From Laspinema palackyanum D2c (GTDB lineage Bacteria > Cyanobacteriota > Cyanobacteriia > Cyanobacteriales > Laspinemataceae), in assembly GCF_025370875.1 (NCBI RefSeq), contig NZ_JAMXFD010000001.1, positions 438,784 through 490,213 on the forward strand: DNA of 51,430 nucleotides. Direction: 5' to 3'. Positions 28,388-37,816 of this stretch are shown one piece after another. The notes below the pieces were generated by a model. It was not told the origin of the DNA. It ran no database searches and worked only from the letters and a program-made list of their open reading frames with translations. Each line of letters starts with the position of its first letter. The stretch's first letter is position 1. The translations under genes were made by a program, and so were the position numbers.

Positions 28388-28446
28388 GCTATTAGCCCGC
28401 GCAGGCGGGCTTCGTCCGTATAGCCCCAGGCTTCAGCCTGTGGGTT
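28388..28446. repeat. Two-hairpin repeat element (GCCCGC / AGGCTTCAGCCT type)
   Basis: Hairpins AGCCCGC-gca-GGCGGGCT and CCCAGGCTTCAGCCTGTGGG are separated by TCGTCCGTATAG. I know near-identical elements from other filamentous cyanobacteria. It lies 30 bases ahead of the first Uma2 gene. Confidence 0.7.
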
Positions 28447-28476
28447 GTTGTTTACCCTGTTTAGGAGAAAACCATT

Positions 28477-29046
28477 ATGACACCCTCAATTGAATCCCCC
28501 ACTGAGATTACCCTAGAAGAATTTTTGCAGTTACCCCAAACCAAACCCGCCAGTGAATATATCAATGGAGTAATTTATCAAAAACCCATGCCACAAGCCG
28601 AACATAGCTGGATCAGAACGAATCTGGGTACTGCTATCAATGAAGTGGGTAAATTCGATAAAATAGTATTTGCCTTTCCCGAGTTGACTTGTAACTTTGG
28701 TGGGTCTTCCATTGTGCCAGATTTAGCAGTATTTGAATGGCACAGGATTCCCCGCAAACCGGATGGCAGACTGGAAAATCGCGTGACCATTGCACCGGAT
28801 TGGACCATTGAAATTTGGTCTCCTGACCAAATTGTGAATCAGATGATGAGAAGAATTATCTTTTGCCTCAATCACGGAACCCAGCTAGTATGGTTAGTCG
28901 ATCCAGAGGATGAATCGGTGATAATTTTCAAACCCAATCAAACCCCCGAGGTAAAAACTGGGGATGATGCGTTACCCGCTTTACCTGTATTAACTGATTG
29001 GCAACTATCCGTCCGAGATATAATTGGATGGCTGTATTTTGATTAA
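28477..29046 (+). CDS. Uma2 family (DUF820) endonuclease-like protein
   Basis: A 189-residue protein of the restriction-endonuclease-like Uma2 fold. The conserved ingredients are present: EFLQLPQTKPASEYINGVIY, PELTCNFGGSSIVPDLAVFE with the expected catalytic Asp, and APDWTIEIWS with a Glu. The helical IFCLNHGTQLVWLVDPEDES follows. Uma2 proteins are highly multiplied in cyanobacteria and mostly uncharacterised. A ribosome site AGGAG precedes the ATG. It forms a probable two-gene operon with the next gene (18 bases apart). Confidence 0.88.
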   Translation: MTPSIESPTEITLEEFLQLPQTKPASEYINGVIYQKPMPQAEHSWIRTNLGTAINEVGKFDKIVFAFPELTCNFGGSSIVPDLAVFEWHRIPRKPDGRLENRVTIAPDWTIEIWSPDQIVNQMMRRIIFCLNHGTQLVWLVDPEDESVIIFKPNQTPEVKTGDDALPALPVLTDWQLSVRDIIGWLYFD

Positions 29047-29064
29047 AACTAGGAGGACAGAGGG

Positions 29065-29631
29065 ATGATGATTTTAACAGAATCTCCAATAATCAAGTCT
29101 CTGGATGATTTTTTAGAACTACCCGAAACTGAACCTGCCTGCGAGTATATTGACGGCAAAATCTATCAGAAACATATCCCCCACGGGAAACATAGCAAAC
29201 TGCAATCTGAGTTAGTATCGACCATTAATAACCAGGGAAAACCTTCAAAGTTAGCCTATGCCTTTCCAGAATTAAGGGTAACATTTGGGGGGCGTTCTTT
29301 GGTGCCAGATATTTCTGTGTTTGAGTGGTCCCGCATTCCCTTGGATGAAAGGGGAGAAGTTGAGAATCAGATTAAAATTGCCCCGGATTGGGTGATTGAA
29401 ATCTGGGTTCCTGGACAAAATCAGACCCGGGTGATGGATAAAATTATTTTTTGCATGAAGCAGGGGACGGAACTGGGTTGGTTTATCGATCCGCAAGACC
29501 GATTAATGATGGTATTTAGCGGCGATCGGCTACCCAGCGTTAAAGCAGAATCGGATATTCTGCCTGTTTTAAGCAGTTTGACCGATTGGGAATTATCGGT
29601 GAATCAAGTTTTTGATTTATTAAGTTTTTAA
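29065..29631 (+). CDS. Second Uma2 family (DUF820) endonuclease-like protein
   Basis: A 188-residue paralog of the preceding protein, sharing the order and wording of the conserved blocks (LPETEPACEYIDGKIYQK, PELRVTFGGRSLVPDISVFE, APDWVIEIW, IFCMKQGTELGWFIDPQD). The catalytic-type Asp and Glu are retained. It arose by tandem duplication with considerable divergence. It begins at ATG 29065 with a strong AGGAGG site. It is convergent with the large STAND gene, whose end is 80 bases away. Confidence 0.88.
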   Translation: MMILTESPIIKSLDDFLELPETEPACEYIDGKIYQKHIPHGKHSKLQSELVSTINNQGKPSKLAYAFPELRVTFGGRSLVPDISVFEWSRIPLDERGEVENQIKIAPDWVIEIWVPGQNQTRVMDKIIFCMKQGTELGWFIDPQDRLMMVFSGDRLPSVKAESDILPVLSSLTDWELSVNQVFDLLSF

Positions 29632-29710
29632 AGCTATAAAATCATCTTCAAAAGAGGGAGATTTCTGAAATAATGACTATCACAATATCACGCCAGCTAC
29701 TAATTTGGAA

Positions 29711-32700
29711 TTAGCGAGAGTTGAATCGCTGACGGATGAGACGATAGAGGATTACCAAAACAACCCAAATCACGGGAAAGGGAAAGGCGACAATGCCCCC
29801 CATAAAACACAGAATTAGATTAAATTTACTGCGTTGGGCAAATTTAGCAATTTTTTTCATCCAATTTGGAATCGGGTAAGCGTCAACAGGGAAATCTAGT
29901 TCTTGATAAATTAATTGTACTTGCTGTAAGGCTGCAAAACCTTCTTTGATTCTGCCTGCTTTTTGATACAAACGACCTAGGGCCAAGAGTGTTTTGGCTT
30001 CCTCCCGTCTGTCGCAGATTTCCCGATCAATTTCCAGAGATTGTTCGTAAAAGGCGATCGCTTTGCTGTAGCGTCTCAGGGAAAGGTAAACGTTACCTAA
30101 ACCCCTTAAAAAATACCCTTCCCTCCCTCTGTCGCCAATTTCCCGCTCAATTTCCAGAGATTGTTCGAGAAAGGCGATCGCTTCACTGTAGCGTCCCAGT
30201 GAATTGTAAGCGATACCTAAATTGCCTAAAGAAAGGGCTTCCCCCCCTCTGTCGCCGATTTCCCGTTTGATTGCCAGAGATTGTTCGAGAAAGGCGATCG
30301 CTTCACTGTAGCGTCCCAGGGACTGGTAAACCTTAGCTAAATTGTTGAAGGAAGAGGCTTCCCCCCCTCTGTGGCCGATTTCCCGTCTGATTGCCAGAGA
30401 TTGTTCGTGAAAGGTGATCGCTTCACTGTAGCGTCCCAGGGAATAGTAAGCGATACCTAAATTGCCTAAAGAAGAGGCTTCCCCCCAACTGTCGCCGATT
30501 TCCCGTCTGATTGCCAGAGATTGTTCGTGAAAGGTGATCGCTTCACTGTAGCGTCCCAGGAAATTGTAAGTACCACCTAAATTGCTTAAAGAAGTAGCTT
30601 CCCCCCATCTGTGGCCGATTTCCCGTCTGATTGCCAGAGATTGTTCGATAAAGGGGATCGCTTCACTGTAGCGTCCGAGGGACTGGTAAGTGCTGCCTAA
30701 ATTGTTTAAAGAAGTAGCTTCCCCCCATCTGTCAACGATTTTTCGTGAGATTGCCAGAGATTGTTCGTCCAAGGCGATCGCTTCGCTGTAGCGTCCCAGG
30801 GAATCGTAAGCGTTACCTAACGACCTCAAAGAGGCAGAATATCGCCAATCTTCCCGATTCGGGAGATTGTTGATTAATTGCTGATAGAGTTCTGCACGGA
30901 GTTGGTTGTTACCCCGTAACTCAAGGAAATCATTGACATTATCACCCTCCCGAATCACATCAAACGCCACCTCATACTCCCCCAACTCACACCTATGATA
31001 AAACACCTCCAAATATTCCCGCACATCCTCGACCGTCTGCCACTCCTGGCGGGACTTAAACCGACTCTGATAAAACTCGATCGCCCGTAAATGCGCCGCC
31101 CGCAAGTCCCCCAGCCTAAACTTGAGATAGTCCACAATAAACGGCTGGAACGTATAACCCCCCGCCTCCGCCACCCAAAATCCCCGTTTCCCCAACTCCC
31201 GCAATTCCTTCTCCGTCACTGCCTCCCCAGTCATGGCACTCGCCACCACCGCATCAAATCCTTGACGCAACACCACCAGAGACAGCAACACCCGCTGCCA
31301 CTTCTCGGACAACCGCTTAAAACTGGCATCCAACACCGCCACCAACTGCACCACCTCCCGACGGTGGTATCCCTCCAACCGGGATATCAACGCCCCCACA
31401 TCGGGGATTCCCAACTTTGCCAAATCTCCAATGGTTGCCCCCTCGCCTAACTCCCCATTCAACAACCCCGCCACCAGTTTTAGGGTCAAAGGATGTCCAT
31501 TCACCTGGGTGACAAATTCCGCCAATGCTTCCTCCGTCCCCTCAACCCCCAACTCCCGCAACAGTTGCGCCCCCTCCGCTGCCGACAGTCCCGACAGGGC
31601 TAATTCCGTGGGTTTCTCCTGCACCAAATTGGGCGGAATTTGAGTCGTGACCAGAATTTCCGTGTGGTGACAGTCCCCCACCCACCGCTGCAAAACCTCT
31701 CGATATCCCTCATCCTGCAACACCGACTCCAAGTTATCCAACACCAGCAAAAACCGCCGCCGTTGCAGACAGTGAACCAACACCTCGGTTAGGCGACTTT
31801 CTTCGATTTGTTCCAACTCCTGGGGTGAAAGTTTTCCCAACTGCTGCAATATTCCCCTCGCCACAATGGAATAAAGCGGACGCCGCCCCAAGTCCAGCCA
31901 CAATTTATCCTCGAAATCCGTCCGTTCCCAATACACCTTCGCCGCCAGGGTGGATTTCCCCATTCCCGGCATCCCCACGATGACACCGAGTTTGGTATTC
32001 TCATCATCCAGCCAACGGTTAACGGTGGTCAATTCCGCCTCCCGTCCCTGCCAGTTGGTCACCTTGGGGGGGTTGGTATCCAAACTGAAGGAAATCGCTT
32101 GAATGTCCGGTTTTTCTCGGTCTAAAAACGCGATAACCGTCTCGAAACCTGTTTCAACGGTTTGTTGTAATTGTTGATTCTGTTGACTGACCGTTTCCAA
32201 TCCTTCTCTGACGGTTTGTTCCAGACTCCGTAATTCCTGCTGCAACCAACCCCGCATCTCGGTAATTGCTGCCCGAGTGATACCCAACTCCTGCAACACC
32301 GCCTCAAACCCGGACTCAATTTGTCCCCCCAACACCTGAAACCGTTGGGAATTTCCCTCCAACTCCTGCCGCAGTTGCGTCACCGCCGCCAATTGTGCTG
32401 TTAAGTCTTCTCGCTGTGTCTGGGAACTTCCCTCCACCAACTCCTGCAAAATGCCGCGCATTTCCCCCAGCAGGGAGAGAGTCAACCCGGCGAAAGCTTT
32501 CCCTCCCTCTTCAAAATCCGCTTTCAACACTTCCCGCAAGGCGAAAGCAAATTTATCCCGCAACTGGGTCGCCACTTCTTGCAAGACATTATCGGGAAAT
32601 TCCAAGTTGGCCCCAGGACAAAGCCAACTGTTTAACAAGTCGTGCCAATCTTCTTGCATCAAGACGGTTTGACCCACATAATCCGTGCTTCCCCCTCGAA

Positions 32701-33100
32701 ATAGGGTACTTAGGTGGGCTTCTTGGATGGGGTTAAATTGGGTCTCTTCTACCTGTTTCAGGTTGTAGGCGACTCCCTGCCATGCTTTGACGGTATATTT
32801 GGCGAGGTCTTCCAATTTTTTGGTGGAGTTTGGATAGGTCCCCGCTTCGGCAATACTTTTGATAATTAGGGCAATGGCGAACCCTGTCGCTGCGGTTAAG
32901 TCATGATTTTTTAACTTTTCCTGACTGCCACGCAAGCGGACGGCAACATCGCTAAGATGTAGGGGAACCATGTCGTTGGCGGTGATACCCGCAGCAACTG
33001 AGGCGGCGATCGCACCTAAAGGCCCCCCGCACAAGGTCCCGCCAACCACTAAAGCACTGGCAGTTAACAATCTGGTTGGACGTTCTGTGAGAATATCCAT
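29711..33100 (-). CDS. STAND (NB-ARC-type) NTPase with TPR repeats and membrane tail
   Basis: A 1129-residue protein. Residues 1-45 contain an Ala/Gly-rich hydrophobic stretch; about 46-220 are helical and of unknown type; 225-335 form Gln/Glu-rich coiled coil. The NTPase module starts near 350 (TNWQGREAELTTVNRWL): Walker A GMPGMGKST at 376-384, Walker B FLLVLD at 450-455, and a GLPL-like NGHPLTLKLVAG at 534-545. The winged-helix region precedes tetratricopeptide units of 40 residues (about 765-1065). A hydrophobic C-terminal segment (about 1092-1121) can span the membrane. STAND proteins sense a ligand with the repeats and oligomerise to trigger an effector, and many act in conflict or programmed death. 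The effector here could be the N-terminal or C-terminal hydrophobic part (inference). Confidence 0.88.
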   Translation of the reverse strand: MDILTERPTRLLTASALVVGGTLCGGPLGAIAASVAAGITANDMVPLHLSDVAVRLRGSQEKLKNHDLTAATGFAIALIIKSIAEAGTYPNSTKKLEDLAKYTVKAWQGVAYNLKQVEETQFNPIQEAHLSTLFRGGSTDYVGQTVLMQEDWHDLLNSWLCPGANLEFPDNVLQEVATQLRDKFAFALREVLKADFEEGGKAFAGLTLSLLGEMRGILQELVEGSSQTQREDLTAQLAAVTQLRQELEGNSQRFQVLGGQIESGFEAVLQELGITRAAITEMRGWLQQELRSLEQTVREGLETVSQQNQQLQQTVETGFETVIAFLDREKPDIQAISFSLDTNPPKVTNWQGREAELTTVNRWLDDENTKLGVIVGMPGMGKSTLAAKVYWERTDFEDKLWLDLGRRPLYSIVARGILQQLGKLSPQELEQIEESRLTEVLVHCLQRRRFLLVLDNLESVLQDEGYREVLQRWVGDCHHTEILVTTQIPPNLVQEKPTELALSGLSAAEGAQLLRELGVEGTEEALAEFVTQVNGHPLTLKLVAGLLNGELGEGATIGDLAKLGIPDVGALISRLEGYHRREVVQLVAVLDASFKRLSEKWQRVLLSLVVLRQGFDAVVASAMTGEAVTEKELRELGKRGFWVAEAGGYTFQPFIVDYLKFRLGDLRAAHLRAIEFYQSRFKSRQEWQTVEDVREYLEVFYHRCELGEYEVAFDVIREGDNVNDFLELRGNNQLRAELYQQLINNLPNREDWRYSASLRSLGNAYDSLGRYSEAIALDEQSLAISRKIVDRWGEATSLNNLGSTYQSLGRYSEAIPFIEQSLAIRREIGHRWGEATSLSNLGGTYNFLGRYSEAITFHEQSLAIRREIGDSWGEASSLGNLGIAYYSLGRYSEAITFHEQSLAIRREIGHRGGEASSFNNLAKVYQSLGRYSEAIAFLEQSLAIKREIGDRGGEALSLGNLGIAYNSLGRYSEAIAFLEQSLEIEREIGDRGREGYFLRGLGNVYLSLRRYSKAIAFYEQSLEIDREICDRREEAKTLLALGRLYQKAGRIKEGFAALQQVQLIYQELDFPVDAYPIPNWMKKIAKFAQRSKFNLILCFMGGIVAFPFPVIWVVLVILYRLIRQRFNSR
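30001..30840 (-). repeat. Seven 120-base tandem units encoding the TPR array
   Basis: Copies begin at 30001, 30121, 30241, 30361, 30481, 30601 and 30721, each exactly 120 bases, sharing blocks such as TTGCCAGAGATTGTTCG and CACTGTAGCGTCCCAG. Several neighbouring units differ by only a few bases, indicating recent amplification or gene conversion. Confidence 0.93.
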
Positions 33101-33218
33101 CGCCGTCCCCCGGGCAACAATTAGAAAGTTTCAGTCTTATTATAAATGGCGATAGTGTTCCTAGGGCAGAGTTAGCTTATCTAAATTCTGCTTGACGAAG
33201 GAACGCCTCAGCCAACCA

Positions 33219-34355
33219 CTAACTCCTACCAACTGCCTCACCAATATTTCCTAACCCATTCTCCTCTAATTTCTGCACCAATCCTTCTAAAATGCGCCGC
33301 ACCATCCAGGGTCCTTCGTAAATTAATCCGGTGTAAATTTCTAACAAACAAGCCCCGGCGGTTATCTTTTCCCAGGCATCTTCAGCTGTGAAAATTCCGC
33401 CGGTTCCAATGATTGGCATTTGTCCTTGGGTTTGTTGATGAATATAGCGGATAATTTCAGTCGATCGCCCTCTTAATGGTGCACCACTCAATCCTCCCGC
33501 TTCTTCCGTAACCGGATTTCCCGTTAAATTAATCGTTTGGGTTTTTAATCCATCCCGGCGAATGGTCGTATTCGTGGCAATCATCCCCGCCAGTTGATAG
33601 GTTTGAGCCACGGTTATCGCTTCAGAAATCGCTTCCCATTCCAAATCTGGGGCAATTTTGACTAATATCGGTTTAACCCCTTGATTCTCCTGTTGCAAGG
33701 CATCTAAAATCTCGGCGAGTTGCTTTCCTTCTTGCAGCGATCGCAATCCCGGAGTATTCGGCGAAGACACATTCACCACAAAATAATCCCCCAACTCTTT
33801 CAACAGCCGAAAACTGCCTAAATAATCCCCCGGTGCTTCTTCTAACGGAGTAATTTTCGACTTCCCTAAATTAATTCCAATAATCGGTTTTACTGAAGTA
33901 ACTTGTCCTTTATTTTTATCCTCAATCAGGCGTTTTGCTAATGCTTCTGCACCGCCATTATTAAACCCCATGCGATTGATTGCCGCTAAATCCTGCGGTA
34001 ACCGAAACATCCGGGGACGAGGATTACCCGGTTGTGCATGAAACGTCACCGTCCCCAGTTCCGCAAACCCAAACCCTAAATTAGACCAACTTCCACCTAC
34101 AGTTCCATTCTTATCAAATCCCGCAGCTAACCCAATGGGATTGGGGAAATTAATATCCCACAGGGTTTGTTCTAACCGGGTATCAACCACTGTAGAAGTG
34201 TGATTTAATTGGGACAAAATTGTGCTAATGGTGGCGCGATCGCGATTCCGATGCAACCACTCCATCGCCACCATCGTTTGATGATGCCACCACTCCGGAT
34301 CCGGTTGCACCCCAGAGAAAATAATCGGACGTAGTAGAGTTTTATAAATATCCAA
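33219..34355 (-). CDS. pyrD: Quinone-dependent dihydroorotate dehydrogenase (class 2)
   Basis: A 378-residue membrane-associated flavoprotein that oxidises dihydroorotate to orotate in pyrimidine synthesis and passes electrons to quinone. The N-terminal extension DIYKTLLRPIIFSGVQPDPEW (first 20 shown by position 2-21) and AAGFDKNGTVGG with FGFAELGTVT are class 2 signatures. NVSSPNTPGLRSL carries the catalytic serine of the class, and IIGTGGIF is a phosphate-binding block near the end. It starts with TTG; the sequence begins at the family's usual start. pyrR is at the far end of this window. Confidence 0.95.
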   Translation of the reverse strand: MDIYKTLLRPIIFSGVQPDPEWWHHQTMVAMEWLHRNRDRATISTILSQLNHTSTVVDTRLEQTLWDINFPNPIGLAAGFDKNGTVGGSWSNLGFGFAELGTVTFHAQPGNPRPRMFRLPQDLAAINRMGFNNGGAEALAKRLIEDKNKGQVTSVKPIIGINLGKSKITPLEEAPGDYLGSFRLLKELGDYFVVNVSSPNTPGLRSLQEGKQLAEILDALQQENQGVKPILVKIAPDLEWEAISEAITVAQTYQLAGMIATNTTIRRDGLKTQTINLTGNPVTEEAGGLSGAPLRGRSTEIIRYIHQQTQGQMPIIGTGGIFTAEDAWEKITAGACLLEIYTGLIYEGPWMVRRILEGLVQKLEENGLGNIGEAVGRS

Positions 34356-34399
34356 GGTTACAGATGCAGGTTAGGTAATTTTAAAAGTTTGAACCCAAG

Positions 34400-34547
34400 T
34401 TGCCACAACCGGCGGGGGATAAATCCCCCGCCTAACAGCTAAAGTCGGATAAATCCGACTAACAACATCTGCCGAGTCTGGTTTTAGTCGGTTTCAACCG
34501 ACTTTAGCTATTAGACGGGGGTTTTAACCCCCGGCGGTTTGTGGCAA
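34400..34547. repeat. Repeat family B, copy 2 with terminal inverted repeats
   Basis: The ends TTGCCACAACCGG and CGGTTTGTGGCAA are inverted copies with a single difference, enclosing the same GGCGGGGGAT / ATCCCCCGCC and AGTCGGTTTCAACCGACT hairpins as copy 1 at 23437. It fills the pyrD-secA gap and touches the secA stop. I see no clear target-site duplication. Confidence 0.85.
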
Positions 34548-34550
34548 CTA

Positions 34551-37367
34551 CTACCGTTCCGCCACAGCAGCTTGCGCCTGTTGCATTTGCGGTTGGAATT
34601 GGAACAGCGAATACACCACATTCCGACGAATCGCCGTCATCATGTCCAGGAACAACTCATACCCCTCACTCTTATACTCCAACAACGGATCTTTTTGACC
34701 ATAACTCCGCAACCCAACGGATTCCCGTAAAGCATCCATTTGTTGCAGATGTTCCCGCCACAGAGTATCAATTTGTTGCAGAATAAAGAACCGTTCAGCT
34801 TGGCGCATCAGTCCCGGTTGAATGCGATCGACTTGCGCTTCTTTCAAATCGTAAGCAATCCGGATTTGTTCATGGAGAAAGGTTTTAATTTCATCAATGG
34901 ATAAGTCTTCCAATTGAGACGGTTCCAAATCCGCTAACAGGTAGACAAACTCCTTAACCTTATCCACCATTTGATCCAGTTGCCATTCTTCCGAGGGTAA
35001 ATCGGGGTTGACGTAGGCTTCCACGATATCATCCATCGTTTGTTCTGCGTACTTAATCACCTGTTCTTTTAGGTCTAATCCTTCCAAAACTCGGCGGCGT
35101 TCGGCATAGATGGCGCGGCGTTGGTTGTTCATCACCTCGTCATACTCAAACACCTGTTTCCGGATGTCGTAGTAATAGGTTTCCACCTTTTTCTGTGCGC
35201 CTTCTAGGGAACGAGTCAGCATTTTCGACTCGATCGGCATATCTTCTTCTACCCGGAACATATTCATCATGGACTCGACGCGCTGACCGCCGAAAATCCG
35301 CAATAAGTTATCCTGTAAACTGAGGAAGAATTTGGTGGAACCGGGGTCCCCTTGCCGTCCGGCGCGTCCCCGTAATTGGTTATCAATCCGGCGGGATTCG
35401 TGCCGTTCCGTCCCGATGACGTGCAGTCCACCGAGTTGAATCACTTCTTGATGTTCACTGCTGGTAAACGCTTCGTATTCTTCGCGAATTCGGTTGTAGA
35501 TATCCCGGAGTTTTTGAATGGCCGGGTCGTCGGTGGGGGCTTTTTCTGAGGCGACGGCGACTTTATCTTCTGCCTCTAATTCCGCCAGCTTTCGTTCCCC
35601 ATATTGCTGGACGGCAAATTCTACCGCTTCCTTGAGTTGCTGTTCCGTTTCCCGGGAAAGTTGGGTGGGGAAAATTTGCGGGGAAACTTTCCAAGTTTTT
35701 ACTTTTTTATCAGAAGTTGCTGCAAACCCTTCGGGTTTATTATTGCGGGAATCGGTTCCGGCAATTTTCATCGGGTTGACATCTCCTTCTTCTTCGGGTC
35801 GCACAATGCGAGGTAACAGGTATTCCCGCACTTTCAGGCGGGCCATATATTCGGCATTACCCCCGAGAATGATATCGGTTCCGCGACCCGCCATATTCGT
35901 GGCGATCGTCACCGCACCTTTACGACCCGCTTGGGCAACAATTTCTGACTCCCGTTCGACGTTTTCGGGTTTAGCATTGAGCAGGTTGTGAGGAATCTCC
36001 AGTTGATTCAGCAGTCTGCTGAGGACTTCGGATTTTTCCACACTGGTTGTACCCACCAACACCGGGCGTCCTTCTCGGTGCATTTCCGCACATTCTTCGG
36101 CGATGGATTTCCATTTTCCTTCTTCGCTTTTATACACCACGTCAGACATATCCCGACGTTGGAGGGAGCGATTTGTGGGAATTACGGTCACTTGGAGGTT
36201 ATAAATCCGCTCAAATTCTGCTTCTTCTGTTTTGGCAGTTCCGGTCATCCCCGCTAACTTCGGATACAACAGGAAAAAGTTTTGATAGGTAATGGTGGCC
36301 AAGGTTTGAGTTTCTGGTTGGATTTCCACTCGTTCCTTTGCCTCGATCGCCTGGTGCAATCCATCACTCCAGCGCCGTCCAGGCATGACCCGTCCGGTAA
36401 ACTCATCCACAATCACGACTTCATCCTGCCGGACGATATAGTTTACATCCTTGATAAACAGTTCCTTCGCTTTAATCGCATTAAAAATATAATGCGCCCA
36501 AGGATCTGCCGGATCATAGAGGTCCGTCACCCCCAGCAATTCCTCTGCTTGGGCAAACCCTTCATCGGTCAGCAGAATATTTCGGGCTTTTTCATCTACC
36601 TCGTAATGCTCCTCGGTATTCAGCGCCATCGCAATCTCCGTGGCGCGGGTGTATTTCTCGGTGGGACGTTCAATTTGCCCAGAAATAATCAACGGGGTCC
36701 GCGCTTCGTCAACGAGAACCGAATCCACTTCATCGATGATGCAGTAATTGAAGGGACGTTGCACCACCTCTGCCATCGAGGTTGCCATGTTATCCCGTAG
36801 GTAATCAAACCCCAGTTCGGAGTTGGTGCAGTAGGTGATATCGCAGGCGTAGTTTTTCTTGCGTTCCGTGGGGGACATTCCCTGCTGAATCAGTCCCACG
36901 CTTAACCCGAGGAACCGATGCACTTGTCCCATCCATTCCGCATCTCGTCGGGCGAGATAGTCGTTCACGGTAACCGCATGGACGCCTTTGCCATTTAATG
37001 CGTTTAAGTAGGCGGGTAAGGTGGAAACGAGGGTTTTTCCTTCCCCGGTTTTCATTTCGGCAATCTGTCCCTCGTGCAGGATAGTCCCCCCTAGCAACTG
37101 CACATCAAAGTGTCTCATGCCCAAAACCCGCCTAGCGGCTTCTCGCACCACGGCAAATGCTTCGGGGAGGATGTCGTCTAAAATCTCTTTTTCCTGGGCG
37201 ATGGTTTTGGCTTTGGAGAGCATTTCTTTGAATTCTGCTGTCTTAGCCGTTAGTTGTTCATCGTCGAGGGCCTGGATTTCTTCTTCAAGGAGATTGATAT
37301 CAACGACGGTGGGTTGATATTTTTTTAACTTGCGTGCGTTGGGGTCGCCTAGCAGATTTTTAAGCAT
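34551..37367 (-). CDS. secA: Preprotein translocase ATPase SecA
   Basis: A 938-residue motor of the Sec export system, which acts at the SecYEG channel in plasma and thylakoid membranes. Walker A GEGKT is at residues 108-112, with the neighbouring [10 protein letters not shown] motif; [15 protein letters not shown] marks the DEAD-like Walker [11 protein letters not shown] and [11 protein letters not shown] are helicase motor 2 motifs. The C-terminus ends in a Gln/Ala-rich stretch without the Cys-rich zinc tail of proteobacterial SecA, as is usual in cyanobacteria. The ATG at 37367 begins the normal [19 protein letters not shown] sequence. It is the only large Sec gene here. Confidence 0.98.
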   Translation of the reverse strand: MLKNLLGDPNARKLKKYQPTVVDINLLEEEIQALDDEQLTAKTAEFKEMLSKAKTIAQEKEILDDILPEAFAVVREAARRVLGMRHFDVQLLGGTILHEGQIAEMKTGEGKTLVSTLPAYLNALNGKGVHAVTVNDYLARRDAEWMGQVHRFLGLSVGLIQQGMSPTERKKNYACDITYCTNSELGFDYLRDNMATSMAEVVQRPFNYCIIDEVDSVLVDEARTPLIISGQIERPTEKYTRATEIAMALNTEEHYEVDEKARNILLTDEGFAQAEELLGVTDLYDPADPWAHYIFNAIKAKELFIKDVNYIVRQDEVVIVDEFTGRVMPGRRWSDGLHQAIEAKERVEIQPETQTLATITYQNFFLLYPKLAGMTGTAKTEEAEFERIYNLQVTVIPTNRSLQRRDMSDVVYKSEEGKWKSIAEECAEMHREGRPVLVGTTSVEKSEVLSRLLNQLEIPHNLLNAKPENVERESEIVAQAGRKGAVTIATNMAGRGTDIILGGNAEYMARLKVREYLLPRIVRPEEEGDVNPMKIAGTDSRNNKPEGFAATSDKKVKTWKVSPQIFPTQLSRETEQQLKEAVEFAVQQYGERKLAELEAEDKVAVASEKAPTDDPAIQKLRDIYNRIREEYEAFTSSEHQEVIQLGGLHVIGTERHESRRIDNQLRGRAGRQGDPGSTKFFLSLQDNLLRIFGGQRVESMMNMFRVEEDMPIESKMLTRSLEGAQKKVETYYYDIRKQVFEYDEVMNNQRRAIYAERRRVLEGLDLKEQVIKYAEQTMDDIVEAYVNPDLPSEEWQLDQMVDKVKEFVYLLADLEPSQLEDLSIDEIKTFLHEQIRIAYDLKEAQVDRIQPGLMRQAERFFILQQIDTLWREHLQQMDALRESVGLRSYGQKDPLLEYKSEGYELFLDMMTAIRRNVVYSLFQFQPQMQQAQAAVAER

Positions 37368-37489
37368 ATCAGGACAGTAGCACTACTTTTAAGAGGGTTT
37401 GATTCAGCCAGTTTTATGTCCCGTATTTTACACAGATTGGCTGACGGGAGTTGGAACTGATATGAATTTTATCATTTCTACCGAACGGA

Positions 37490-37812
37490 TGAGTGAAGGA
37501 TGGGGAGATGGGGGTATGGGGGATTGGGGGAGATGGGGGAAGTTCGTAGTAACGACTTCAGTCGTTCTCTTTTGTTCGTAGTAACGACTTGAGTCGTTAC
37601 CGCGTTACTTGGCTGATGCCAAGTAACGCCCATGTCAGGCCCTGCATCCAGTTTCCAACCAGGCAAGCGGTAGATCCTGAGATTGCTCCTGTTATGGCGA
37701 TCGCCATAACAGGAGAGCAACGACTGAAGTCGTTACTACGAACAAGAAAAAGAGCAACGACTGAAGTCGTTACTACGAACATCGCCCCCATCCTCCCCAT
37801 CTCCCCCATCCC
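37490..37812. repeat. Nested inverted repeat upstream of secA
   Basis: A layered, near-symmetrical structure. Outside: G-rich tract (37498-37540) versus C-rich tract (37784-37812). Inside: two family A copies (37542-37566, 37574-37600) facing two inverted copies (37718-37744, 37754-37780). Centre: a 12-base perfect stem with four-base loop (37602-37629, GCGTTACTTGGC arm) and a perfect 30-base palindrome (37686-37715) around GCGATCGC. Confidence 0.85.
37597..37707 (-). CDS. Possible 36-residue hydrophobic peptide inside the nested repeat
   Basis: ATG at 37705-37707 lies within the perfect 30-base palindrome, and the stop TAA lies in a family A copy. The translation (MAIAITGAISGSTACLVGNW, then a second hydrophobic stretch and QVTR) looks like one or two short membrane helices. 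There is no ribosome site, and no known family is recognised. It may simply be chance. Confidence 0.15.
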   Translation of the reverse strand: MAIAITGAISGSTACLVGNWMQGLTWALLGISQVTR

Positions 37813-37816
37813 AAAA

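Noticed and set aside
29674-29715. Tiny frame beginning MTITISRQ after the second Uma2 gene
   Set aside because: Only 13 codons; could be the start of a lost third Uma2 gene, but nothing else supports it.
30001-30840. The 120-base repeats read as a CRISPR or minisatellite outside genes
   Set aside because: They are in frame and encode TPR units of 40 residues in the STAND protein.
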